From NCBI RefSeq assembly GCF_020360975.1, contig NW_025408681.1, positions 1,860,001 to 1,924,000 of the forward strand: a DNA stretch of 64,000 bases. The letters are read 5' to 3'. Source of the stretch: Hirsutella rhossiliensis. Taxonomy: Eukaryota > Ascomycota > Sordariomycetes > Hypocreales > Ophiocordycipitaceae. The position numbers and the translations under genes are program-made. Below the pieces are notes generated by a model, which worked only from the letters and a program-made list of their open reading frames with translations, ran no database searches and was not told the origin of the DNA. Shown in pieces: positions 1 through 9,850 of this stretch. The stretch's first letter is position 1; each line of letters opens with the position of its first letter.

Positions 1-864
1 GTGCATCACTCCCACGCGTCGCTGGATCAAAGGCGAAGCATTGTTGATGTCTCGCAAGGGCATCACGCACAAGGGACGTACCTGAATGATTCAGATTCCG
101 GAGCGGCGCCGACCAACCAAGAAGATGACAATGGGGATGATAAAATGGTTGTAATGATAGGTTGATTAAGGGATATATTAGGGGCCTAGGGTGGGCATAA
201 GCTGATGCGTCGTCTTGAAGGTCGAGAGGTCGGAAGAGAGAGATACTTATCCTCGAGCTTTCAGGATCACCGGAGTCTGGTGGCACGAGCAATGGCGATC
301 TCACCAGACGAGGCAGGCTTGACGAGTCTTGGCGCCTTCCCTGGAGCCCGTGGCCGGCCTTCCCTGAGTGGAAGGGTAAGTCCGACTTGTCCTCCGTTTC
401 CTTCCCTGCGCCAAGGTGAGTCTCGTCTTGGGCAGGCAACGGCGGATTAAGGTGAGCCCGGTGGACCTGGATGTCGCATCTCAAGGCCCCCGTGCTCCAT
501 CACAGGCGCCGTAAGCCCAGTGAACAAAGCTTGGAGGATTCGTCCACGAGATATTCGTCCAAGATCCGTGATTGGTCTCGGGCGGCGCTCAGCCACGGCC
601 CCCATGGCGTCGCATCTCATCTGACATGGCGGCCCCGATGCGCACGTAGTGAGACGCCGTCAGCATATGGGCAGTGCCTGATGACGATGAATCTAAGACG
701 TCGGCTCCGGCCTCGGTAGCACAGCACTTGGTCAGTCACCCGGGGGTCCTGTGTCCTTGCCGAGATGCTCCTTGTTGGGCGTCTTGTTCTTGGCATGGTT
801 AAATAACCAACACGGCTACCACATACCCACCAAGCGCCTTGTTCCCGTAGCAAACCCTCAAACA
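1..864. other. intergenic, no gene recognised
   Basis: Open frames here are all under 90 codons, overlap one another on both strands and show no family motif or splice-linked continuation. Part of it may be downstream sequence of the STN1 gene, which points towards this end, and part may belong to a gene beyond the window edge. I see no RNA gene or repeat. Confidence 0.5.
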
Positions 865-1671
865 TCATAGCCCCAGAGCGTCATACTTGCCCGTCATGGC
901 CCCGCCGCGGATCATGCCTCGTAGATTGCCAGCCACATTGTTCTTCGCCTTCGTCTCGGCCGCCTGCTTCCCAGCACTCCGCACCGTTGTCATGGCCTCG
1001 AGGCGTTTCCTCTTGCGCTCGGCGCCCGCCTCGCTTTTCTCCGCCTCTTTGCGGCATCTGCGAACGTCGCGGTCTCGAAGCACCCACGGCTTGTCGAGCA
1101 CGTCTCGGCGGAATTTGTCTCTCTTTTCCCACAGAGCCACCTCCTGCGCAGTGCCTCTCAAGCAGACCGTCTTCTCAATATTGATTTGTTTTTCGCCTCT
1201 GAAGGTCGATAGACCGCCTTTGATGTCGACCACGGCACCAACGTCAAGGTCTTGGTAGGGCGGCGACACCTGGAGTCCCTTCTTGTCCGCCATGCCTCCG
1301 GGCTTGTCCGTCTCTGCCGGCACGAGAAGCAGAGCCTCGATGCAAGCCCCGCTGCTGTCATCCACGGTGTACACGCGTCGACTGGTAGAGTTCTTGCCGG
1401 GACCAGCAAAGTCCTCGACGGCAACAACGACGCCGACTATGCGCACCCATTTGATCGGTAGATTCTGGTAGAAGAAGAAGTTTTCTCCTAGCCTGTCGTG
1501 TTAGCGACCTGGGGGTGACTCCAGACCCCTGACCAACAACTTGCCTTGAAAGCCGGCGTGTTGCTCGAGAAGGTGAATCTCGGACGCGCGCAGCAGACAC
1601 CAGGTATTGACCGTCGGCGACAGGTGGAAGCAGTACCGGGGGTAGATGGCGGGCCGAGAGGCTTCGTGCAT
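865..1671 (-). CDS. STN1: CST complex subunit Stn1 (telomere capping, OB-fold)
   Basis: Telomere-end protection protein. Stn1 works with Ten1 (and Cdc13/CTC1 where present) to bind the 3' overhang and recruit primase-polymerase alpha in the nucleus. Two exons, 1671-1545 and 1487-865, give 249 residues. The join restores a continuous OB-fold: YPRYCFHLSPTVNTW and the splice-spanning GFQGENFFFYQNLPIKWVR, followed by VYTVDDSSG, all typical of fungal Stn1 N-termini. The C-terminal third is Lys/Arg/Glu-rich and probably disordered. The intron (57 bp) starts with GC (CAAG then GCAAGT) and ends CTAG, so it is a GC-AG intron; a GT-only gene finder would truncate the protein to the second exon. I chose the start at 1671 because it opens directly into the conserved block. 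The assignment rests on the family pattern; there is no long C-terminal winged-helix region, as is usual in filamentous fungi. Confidence 0.85.
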
Positions 1672-2103
1672 GGCATGGCTGATTCGCTGGACATGCTACG
1701 GATCGCGCCGTGATGCACGCAATGGTGCGAGGCCACCGTGGTGCTGGCGAGGCGTGATCATTTGGCTCCGTGGTGACTTGACAAGAAATGCGGAGTACGC
1801 GACTACATCATTATAGGGTTGCTGCAGCAATCAAGCGCCCCGCGACGCGACCCCGCGTGACCTGGCCGACCCCACGTCAAGGTCTTGTCCGGCCACGAAC
1901 TTCTTCAAGGCTGTTCTTGAGCGACTGTCAAGACAAAAAAGCCATGGGACTCGTCCAAACTGACAGGCCGTATGTTTACTCTCGTGCTCAATATGGTACT
2001 GTCCGAGGTGCTCCCTGCATCTCCCGGCGAGTCCATGTGATTAAGATTAAATCCATAACGCCCGATGCCCTCCAAACTCCAGTCGTTCCATTCCCAAGTC
2101 ATG
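1672..2103. other. intergenic between STN1 and the J-protein gene
   Basis: Spacer upstream of STN1 and downstream of the J-protein gene, both on the minus strand. It should hold the STN1 promoter and the 3' end of the J-protein transcript. A plus-strand open frame crossing it runs antisense into the J-protein gene and has no recognisable content. Confidence 0.5.
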
Positions 2104-3080
2104 TCACTTGCGCGACCGCTTCGACTTCGAGCCCGACGCGGCCCCGCTATCGGATCCCTTCCTCAGCTTGGCTGCGGCTTCCTGAAACGCTTCCTCCGAG
2201 GGCTCCTCTTCCAGCTGTCGCTTTTTGCTCTTGCGCCCCTTGGCACCAGTGGCCCCGTACTTCTCCGCCAGGTGATTCAAGAAGTTGGCCGACCGGTCTT
2301 GCTGCCTCTTCTGGATCAGCGCGGCCAGGTCACCCTCCGAGCTCCCCTTTGACTTGTTGCTCTTTTTGTTTCCGAAGAGTTTGTTGTGGACGCCGAGCTC
2401 CTTGGCGTAGTCTTCCGCTTCGGCCGCCTCGGCCTTGGCCACCTTCAGCCGGGCTGCGCGCTTCCTCTTCCTTTCTTTGGTGTACGCGGCAAAGGCGGGC
2501 ACGTCGTCCTTCTCGATGGCTTCGTCAATAATGCGGCGGAATCGGGCATCGTCTTCCACCACGTTGCTGACCATGACCCTTTCATACACTTGATCCAAGT
2601 CTCCCTCGCATTCCTCAAAGGCGACCAAAAGGTCGTCCTTTTCCTCGTCCGAGCCCTTGTACTTTTTGGCAAACTTCCTGATTGCATCTGCCGATACCGA
2701 GTCCTTGTATTGTTCACGGTAAAAGTCGCTCCAGTTGAATCCTTCTGAGTCCACTATGGACTCTGCCGTTGAGCCCGTCGCGTCGTAACGTTTCCGTCTG
2801 GCTGGGTCGGAGAGCACCGCGTACGCAAAGGCGATGGATTGAAACGACTCATGTGCTGCGGCCTTTTGATGGTCCGGCACCTTGTCTGTGTCGGCCCAGT
2901 TAGCCAACGTCACGGTCGGCCGTCGTGTCACCACCGCCTACCAGGATGATTCTTGAGTGCAGCCTTGCGGTATGCGCTCTTGATCTGGTCCGCCGTGGCC
3001 GAGCGATCAAGTCCGAGCACCTCGTACGGCTCGACAGCGGGAGGCTCGCATTCGAAGCCGGCATCCTCGGCGTCTGACAT
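2104..3080 (-). CDS. DnaJ-domain co-chaperone, DNAJC9-like
   Basis: J-domain protein that stimulates an Hsp70 ATPase; the closest family pattern is DNAJC9, a nuclear histone/Hsp70 co-chaperone. Exons 3080-2942 and 2885-2104 give 306 residues. The J domain lies at about residues 18-85 ([20 protein letters not shown]), and the catalytic HPD tripeptide is at 45-47. The Asp codon of HPD is split by the 56-bp GT-AG intron, which supports the splice choice. After the J domain come a KKYKGSDEE block and a [15 protein letters not shown] segment matching the DNAJC9 central region, and a Lys/Arg-rich tail ending KSKRSRK that could serve as a nuclear localisation signal. It is head-to-head with the deaminase gene at 3413. 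Confidence 0.85.
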
Positions 3081-3412
3081 CTTGGCGCGACCGTGGCGGC
3101 GTGGCGTGGGCCTCAAGACTGCGGCAGGGGAGCGAGGAGGGTAGTGTGATCGGACCACGCGTTAAGACGCGCCCTGGGCAGTGAGGGGGCAGCCAGAAAG
3201 CGCTGTTAGCAGACTACTTATTCATCAGCCAATCTCCCCGCACCGTACGGAGTACTGCGACTCGGCGAAAGCTGCGACGTAGCTCGCCAACGTCAGCGGA
3301 CCCTCGGTCCAGTATTATGTAAGCGCCAGCGGTCGTTGGTTCCTCGCACACAAGCAACCAACCAACCAACCACAACATCGTATCTCCTTGTCTCACTTCT
3401 TCTGTCCTCGCC
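3081..3412. promoter_or_regulatory. shared divergent promoter region
   Basis: A 332-bp interval separates the starts of the J-protein gene (leftward) and the Rib2-type deaminase gene (rightward). It contains a direct CAACCAACCAACCAAC tract (about 3355-3372) just upstream of the deaminase start. Control of both genes from it is inferred from the head-to-head layout only. Confidence 0.5.
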
Positions 3413-3916
3413 ATGGGCGCCAGAACGGCTGATGATCACAGGGCGGCGATGCTGCAGGCTCTAGACTTGGCCAAGAATTCTCCTCCGAAACCAAGCAACT
3501 TCTGTGTCGGTGCCATCCTGGTTAGGCTTGATGACCATGGCATCGCTGCCAGTGGTTACACGCTCGAATGTCCCGGCAACACACACGCAGAAGAGTGCTG
3601 CCTGCTCAAGCTGGCGGCGCAACACTCCACTACAGAAGAGGGCCTCGCGGGGGTGATGAAGAGCCCTCATGCCCTCTATACCACCATGGAGCCATGCTTC
3701 AAGCGTCTTAGCGGCAAGATGTCGTGCGTCGACAGGATCCGGCGCCAAAGCGCGTGGATAAAGGAGGTGTATATCGGAGTCTGCGAGCCGGAAACCTTTG
3801 TCGGCCAGAACCCCGGCCGTCAGATGCTCGAGGAGGACGGCATTCACGTTCACCATGTTCTAAGCCTCGAAGAGGCCATTCTGGCCGTTGCAACCGCTGG
3901 TCACATCTCGAGTTGA
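3413..3916 (+). CDS. Rib2-type DRAP deaminase (riboflavin biosynthesis)
   Basis: Single-exon 167-residue cytidine-deaminase-fold enzyme. The sequence matches the C-terminal deaminase part of yeast Rib2, which deaminates the 2,5-diamino-6-(ribitylamino)pyrimidinone phosphate intermediate of riboflavin synthesis. Zinc-site residues are visible: H58 and E60 in HAEE, then C95 and C105 in the PCFKRLSGKMSC block. The stretches CVGAILV near the N-terminus, PGNTHAEE and VCEPETFV are shared with Rib2-type deaminases rather than tRNA or cytosine deaminases. The pseudouridine-synthase half of yeast Rib2 is absent, so this is a stand-alone deaminase. The start sits in a good context (GCCATGG). A second flavin gene, FMN1, lies about 50 kb away in the same window. 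Confidence 0.85.
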   Translation: MGARTADDHRAAMLQALDLAKNSPPKPSNFCVGAILVRLDDHGIAASGYTLECPGNTHAEECCLLKLAAQHSTTEEGLAGVMKSPHALYTTMEPCFKRLSGKMSCVDRIRRQSAWIKEVYIGVCEPETFVGQNPGRQMLEEDGIHVHHVLSLEEAILAVATAGHISS

Positions 3917-4434
3917 CTCGGCCCCTGACGGCCTGACAACGCTTTGGTTTCCCGTGCTCCGGGCTGCCTAGGTTGCGGGGAAAATGAGGCGTCAGCGCTT
4001 ACGGAGTACTGGTAATTATGCAAGACAAGGGCGTACCGTTCTCACCATAAGACATACGAGTTGACTAGACGCCCTGTTTGCTTCTTTTCATGTAGCGAAT
4101 GTCATCAGCCATGCCAGGAGGTGGGGGAATCCAAGTTGGATTTTTGGCGGTTTTCCTTCAGCCCGCGCCTGGGTGTCTCGCGCGGACAGACGCGGGCTGT
4201 CGTCTTCGCCCCTTGTCGGCATCATTGGACCAAGCGCCAAGATATTTATGCAGCGTGATCTCTGTCCGCTTCCCGTCCGGCCTCGTGGCGTGTAAAACCA
4301 TCAATCAATGACCGCCTGATAGCTTTCCGGGGTTGAAGCCGCTGCCGTTCTTTTCCCTCGACTACAAAAGCGTGATTGCGCCCCCTTTCTAGAACTGTCA
4401 AGCGTTAAATCCTCAGCAGTGTGCCTCCGTCATC
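3917..4434. other. intergenic, promoter side of the GH115 gene
   Basis: No gene recognised. The frame of the GH115 start stays open a short way upstream, and a TTTCTAG acceptor-like sequence lies near 4391, so a small 5' exon cannot be ruled out. Confidence 0.4.
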
Positions 4435-7400
4435 ATGTTTGAGCGGCCAGTTGTCGCCTTCGAGCCTGGGCAGGGCTTCAGCCTGGTGGGCGCCGATATA
4501 TTCGTCGACCGAGAAGAGCTTGAAGGCATCCACATAGCTGCCCGAAATCTTGCCAAAGACTTCGCCAAAGTTACCGGAGCCACAAGCGGCAACGAAAAAG
4601 TGGCAGGTCCAAGCCCGGTTCGTGTATCCAAATCGTGCATCATCATCGGAACCGTCTCCCGGTCGCCTACGATCAAGAAGTTGCAAGACAACAAAACTTT
4701 CGATACTAGCCAGGTCGACGGTAAATGGGAGTCATGGATGACCACGAGCGTGACCAACCCAAAGGAGGGTTACGACAACGGTCTTGTAATTGTTGGCAGC
4801 GACATGAGAGGCGCAATATTCGGCACCTACTCTCTCTCCGAGCAGATTGGTGTTTCACCGTAAGTTCCCACAGGACCGATAGCAAAGTCTACGTCTCACT
4901 CGGCGCAGTTGGCACTGGTGGGCAGATGTGCCTCCCAAAAAGCATGGGTCAATATATGCCCTGCCGGTTGCGACCTTTAACGGTGAGCCCAGTGTCAAAT
5001 ATCGCGGCATCTTCATCAACGATGAGTCACCCGGCATGGATTCGTGGGCCCAAGAGAAGTTTGGACCCAAGTTCGACTCGATCTTGTACCACTACGTCTT
5101 CGAGCTCTTGTTGAGGCTCAAGGCCAACTTCATGTGGCCCGCCATGTGGCGAGGTTACCCCTATCCGGGACGGTCTTTCTTCGTAGATGACCCCAAGAAC
5201 CAGGCGCTCGCCGATACGTATGGAATAGTTATAGGGACCTCACACCATGAGCCTATGCAGAGGGCCGCCAGTGAGTGGACTTCTACCCAGCCAGATGGAA
5301 CTTGGGACTGGGACAGGAACCGGGAGAAGGTGACGCGGTACTTTGAAGAGGGCGTCGAAAGGGCGAGGCCCTACCAGTCGTACGTGACGTTAGGCATGAG
5401 AGGTGATGGCGACGCGCCGATCAACGGAAGAGATCCGCAGAGGATACTAAAGGAGGTGCTGGAAACGCAGAGAAATATCATCAAGAAGACGTACGGGAGC
5501 GAGGACGGGGTCACGCGTACGAGCTCTGTTGCCCTGCCTTGGCGGTCCAAGCTTACTCTGTCGCAGAACTGATGGCCCTCTATAACGAAGTGCAGGGGCT
5601 TTATGACGGCGGGCTTCAGCTGCCCGGCGACGATGTGACGATTCTCTTTGCAGACGACAACTTTGGGTCGCTTCGTCGGCTTCCCAACGAAGACGAGGCA
5701 AAGAGATCCGGTGGCTCTGGAGTGGGTGATGCTTTTCTTCTTCCGAGTCTCAGCAGCGCTGACCTTTGCGCAGTATTACTATCACTTTCAGTACACTGGC
5801 TACCCGCGGTGCTATAGATGGATTAACAGCAACACCTTGGTGGGTGCGCATGAAGCTTTCTGCGACGCATGGCGCTAACGGCCACGGCAGGGCAAGGCAT
5901 GGCATCAGCTGCAGCTGGCCTATGCTCGAGGCTCCAACCGCCTGTGGGTTTTCAACGTGGGCGATCTCAAGCCCATCGAGGTTCCGATGAGTTTCGCCTT
6001 TGATCTAGCTTGGAACGTCAAGTCTATCAGTGCCAACTCCTTCAACGACTACTTCAGGCATCTAGCTACGCGGGAGTTTGGCGAAAAGCACGCGGCAGGC
6101 ATCGCCAAGGCTTGGTATGACTTTGATCGTCTGGTCGCCCTTCGGAAACAGGACCACATTGACCCGAACACGTTTCTTCTTCTCAAGCATCACGAGGCGG
6201 ATACCGTCGTCGGACGCTGGAGTCGACTGGAGAAGGATGCGGCGCAGATATACTCTCAGCTCAATGACGAGCAAAAGTCGGCCTTTTTCCAACTGGTCCT
6301 TCATCCGATCAGGGCATCGCATCTCTGCACTCTGTTGCGCGTGACCCAGTATCGAAACCAGCTGTTCGCGAAACAGCGTCGGAACACGACCAATACGCTC
6401 TTCTACCGGTGTCTGAAACTCCTCGACGATGACCATGCCCTGACCCAAGAGTATCATGCCATCTCCAATGGCAAATGGAACCACTATCTTCGACAGCCTC
6501 ATTACGGGTATGGGCCCACCGGTGGGCAGCCATATCGCAACATGATTGATGGGCTCTGCTATGTTCAGACGAGAGAGGACTCAAACCCGAGTGTCGGGCA
6601 GATGGGAATTGCGGTTGAAGGGATCGAGGGCGTCCATCCCGGTCACATCAACGAGGACTCGGACAGAACTCATCCGTCGCGCAAATGGCTCGAGCCCGGC
6701 GTCACGCTGCCATTCATTACGCCCTACGGGCCTCAGACTCGGTACTTTGAGGTCTTTCACCAGGGCACCAAGGCCTTTGACTGGACTGCCAAGCCACAGT
6801 ATGACTGGATCAAACTTTCACGGCACCAGGGGCACCTAGAACCCAGCGATGACGACACGAGGGTGATTGTCACCGTTGACTGGTCTGCCGTGCCTCCGTT
6901 GTTTGACGAAATGACATACATTGAGATTATCGGCACCCTCGACGGCTATGAGAAGGTACACTTGACGGTTCGAAGCAGCCGAGTGCCAGACGGCTTCACC
7001 GGCTTCGTCGAGACAAGCGGCCACCTGGCCATCGACGCGGGTAACTGGGTAAGGGCGCCCTACATTCATCTGCCGACGCTTGGTCGCCCGCTGGCCGGGT
7101 CTGTGACACTGCCCAACGACACAGACTTTGGCAGAGCCGACGAGCTGCCGTTCCTGCGCTATCCGGTTTACGTGTTTTCGCAGCGCGACAACGCCAACTT
7201 GGAGCTGCAATTCAACATGACGCTGGAGACGGATCCCAAAAGCCGGATGGAGTACGATGTGCGGTGGGACGACGGAGCGGTACAGAAGCACCGACTCACT
7301 GAGGATGATCCTGGAAACGGCAACGGCCTGCCCAGGGACTGGAACCGAGCGGTGATGGACTGCGTCTGGAGAAAGAATCACAATCTTGGTCTCGTGCGCG

Positions 7401-7615
7401 CGGGCGAACACTTGTTGGAGATACGGTTCCGCAAGGCCAACATGATCCTGGAGAAGCTGGTGCTGGATCTCGGCGACCTGCGGTCCACGTATCTGGGGCC
7501 GCCGCAAAGCGATGTGAAGGGCGAGAGGGGCGGCTCGACGGACGTCGGCATCGAGGACAAATTGAGGCTGAAGCTGGCGATGGAGACTTCTGCGGAACAA
7601 GGTAGGGAGGAGTAG
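4435..7615 (+). CDS. glycoside hydrolase family 115 (alpha-glucuronidase type)
   Basis: Predicted xylan alpha-1,2-glucuronidase-type enzyme that removes (4-O-methyl)glucuronic acid side chains. Five exons (4435-4859, 4909-5516, 5567-5721, 5774-5839, 5891-7615) separated by GT-AG introns of 49-52 bp give 992 residues, normal for GH115. Family landmarks appear in order: the N-terminal domain with GLVIVGSDMRGAIFGTYSLSE; the splice-restored PWHWWADVP; KYRGIFINDE; LKANFMWPAMW; RLPNEDEAKRSGGSG joined to YYHFQYTGYPR; and WVFNVGDLKPIEVP. A large C-terminal part includes GHINEDSDR. No signal peptide is present at this start (MFERPVVAFEPG), whereas many fungal GH115 enzymes are secreted. Either this one is intracellular or a short upstream exon was missed. 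Confidence 0.9.
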
Positions 7616-7933
7616 GGGTATTGAAGTCGAGGATACTTTGGTCACTCGTTGCAGCCGACGATTTCTGTATCACACACTCATGCACTCTGGGCAAGCCAAA
7701 CGCGTCTCTTGCCATTGGGCTTGGCTTTGTTTCTCTCTCGGGCTGTGCGATGTGGACACAACCTGCCATTGAGCGGTAAGCCATGGGACAACCACTGATC
7801 TGTTGATGGCCTCAACAGCTGGCGGCGCAGCAACGGCAAGAAGTCTTTATTTGTAACAACAGAATGAGAGTGTAAGTATGATATTATATATACTGCTCTT
7901 AATTTATAGTCTATTTATAGCCTCTTAGATTGA
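7616..7933. other. AT-rich spacer after the GH115 gene
   Basis: Downstream region of the GH115 gene. From about 7868 to 7935 the sequence turns strongly AT-rich (runs such as ATATTATATATACT and CTATTTATAGCC), unlike the GC-rich surroundings. This is the kind of composition left by repeat-induced point mutation or an old transposon edge, but it is too short to classify. Confidence 0.4.
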
Positions 7934-8450
7934 CTAAATAGTTTTACTGTAACCAACCTGATAATGCAATGTTCTATCTGTTTCCAGCAGCCTTCGTTTG
8001 CTTGACTTTCCATTACACGGAGCTTGGCTGCCTCTATCTTCTGCTTTCGACAGAGTGTCTGGAGTTCCGTCATTTCTTGACGATCGCGCTGCGTCATGCT
8101 TCTTCATAATCGTCGCTTTTGACATTGGTCGGGACAGCTGTTTGGGACTCGGGCTTGGCCCAGCCACTGCTCACAGGTCCTGCGATCACTGCGTCGCAGA
8201 CTTCCGTCGCATATGTCGACTTTCTCGCGCCGGGGCATCCTGGGATAAAGACTGGTCTTGTCCTTGGTGTTTGCCAGAGATCTAACTGCGTCCCTAAAGA
8301 ATTTATCATGGGTTTCGTCCGCGAGCCTGGATTGGAGCTCTAGAAAAGCCGCCAAAAGGTCTCTTTCGTGCGCGTCGTCGACGTGCTGGAAATTGACGAG
8401 GTAGTCCCACTGGTGCCAGAAGACCTCGTACTTCTTCCTGGCTGGTTACC
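7934..8450 (-). pseudogene. decayed coding remnant, family uncertain
   Basis: Two overlapping minus-strand frames look like pieces of former protein rather than random sequence. One, about 8440-8104, reads KKYEVFWHQWDYLV and later LLAAFLELQSRLADETHDKF. It is preceded by an in-frame stop and has no start. The other, about 8309-8094, contains FIPGCPGARKST, which resembles the P-loop neighbourhood of fungal NACHT proteins (G-x-PGAGKT) with the conserved glycine lost. No single open frame carries both, and no intron joins them cleanly. I see this as a broken gene; the NACHT link is only a resemblance. Confidence 0.3.
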
Positions 8451-9850
8451 ACGAAGTGTCCCAGACAAGTGTTGTCGGCTTGGATGCCGTACCTATTCAT
8501 TGGGGTCGCCGATCTCATCCTACTCCATTTTCAACAGCAGGGATCATCGCTCTGTCGCTTGTATCTTCAGCGCCGTTGAAGAACTATAGATGCAGGACAC
8601 AGGCGGAGAGGCTGTGGACCACTCGTCTCCCAGCAGTCACCTTTCCGGATCCCTCCGATTGTTGGAAGCGCTCCCCAGGTGTCGGGTTTGGTGATGTCGA
8701 TGCACACGTTGCGTAATGTCAAGTCATCTGCGGCTTTCGCGTGTCACGAATGATGTCCCCGAAGAGATTAATATCTGCCACCCTTCAGAACGATCCCCTA
8801 TCAGTACTGCTCAAAGTGGCGTATCGCGCACGGAGAGGCGGGCTCGTGAGAGGCTGACTCGAGGGGCCACTTCATTACGACTTAAATAAGGGACTTAATT
8901 CTAACCATGATGAATCGGGCAGGGTAACAGGGCCAAGATTAAGGGCTCTTCATTACGGTCTGAATGAGGCGACCGTAATGAAGAGCAGGGAAAGACAGAC
9001 TAACAGCGGTCACCTACTCTTGGACCCAGGGGGTGTCGACAAAGACCCCCTCTCATCATAGACATACTTCAGGCAGAGCTGCAAGACGCGAGCAGCGATC
9101 GGGCTGATACCCAAGACCTACCGCGCCTGCTGTACAGCCGCGATCAGCGTAGGGACGACCGGGTCGAGCCGGACCATGGCCCATGAATAGTCGAGAGCGC
9201 CGAAATTCGAGTTCTCCTCCATGGTCTGAGGGTGCTTGAGGCCGACAATAGGCAGCAGCCTGTAGCTCTTTGCGGCGTTGGTGGCCTCGGTCTCTGTGCG
9301 CCTAAGGCGTCCGTGTCGGAGCTGACGTAGAGCTCCGAATATTCCCTTCCGGTAGCTGGAAAAATTGAGCTTCGCCGCTTGGGTGTCTTGGCCGGCCGTT
9401 TTCCCGCTGGGGCATGGTCATAACCAAGTCCTTGTTAGATGGTGTTCATCAAGACTTCAATCATCGTGTGTCCCAAGTCAGGGAAAGAGTGTATAACGTG
9501 GATGGACACTGTAGACAAAGAGAAGGGTCTACGACTTGGGTATTCATCGTGAAGGGGCTGCTGATGCGTTGTTGATGTCGTCTCCCGGTGGGGCTTTTCT
9601 GAAGATGTGAGGAGTGGACGGGGTTTTTATCCTTCAGGAGATGTTGGGTGCTTCTAGTGAGGCGGTGCCTGCTTCAGTGATTCAGAGGTGTCTGCTGTAG
9701 TTAATTAGGCGGAGGGGCAGGTGGGGCCATCTGCAGGGATGCACTCCGTAGTCGTCGGCAGTGCTGCAGGAGCTCTTCCTTGAACAGTACGTACCTCGAC
9801 CTTCACAGCAGCGGGCAACGGCAAGCAGGGGTCGGGCGGGTGGCGTTTGA
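8451..9850. other. gene-poor stretch with a possible coding relic
   Basis: No intact gene. A minus-strand frame at about 9300-9121 (EATNAAKSYRLLPIVGLKHP) looks protein-like but is closed by a stop and continues for only a short way after it. The perfect inverted repeat near 8945 is listed separately. The rest shows many short, interrupted frames on both strands. Confidence 0.4.
8945..8986. repeat. perfect 16-bp inverted repeat with 10-bp loop
   Basis: Left arm GCTCTTCATTACGGTC at 8945-8960 and its exact reverse complement at 8971-8986, separated by TGAATGAGGC. It could form a strong hairpin or be the abutted ends of a small inverted-repeat element. A related CTTCATTACGAC word occurs about 75 bp to the left. 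It sits in the gene-poor, decayed interval. Confidence 0.9.

Noticed and set aside
1788..2531. Plus-strand frame of 247 codons
   Set aside because: Mostly antisense to the J-protein gene, low-complexity Arg/Pro/Ser product.
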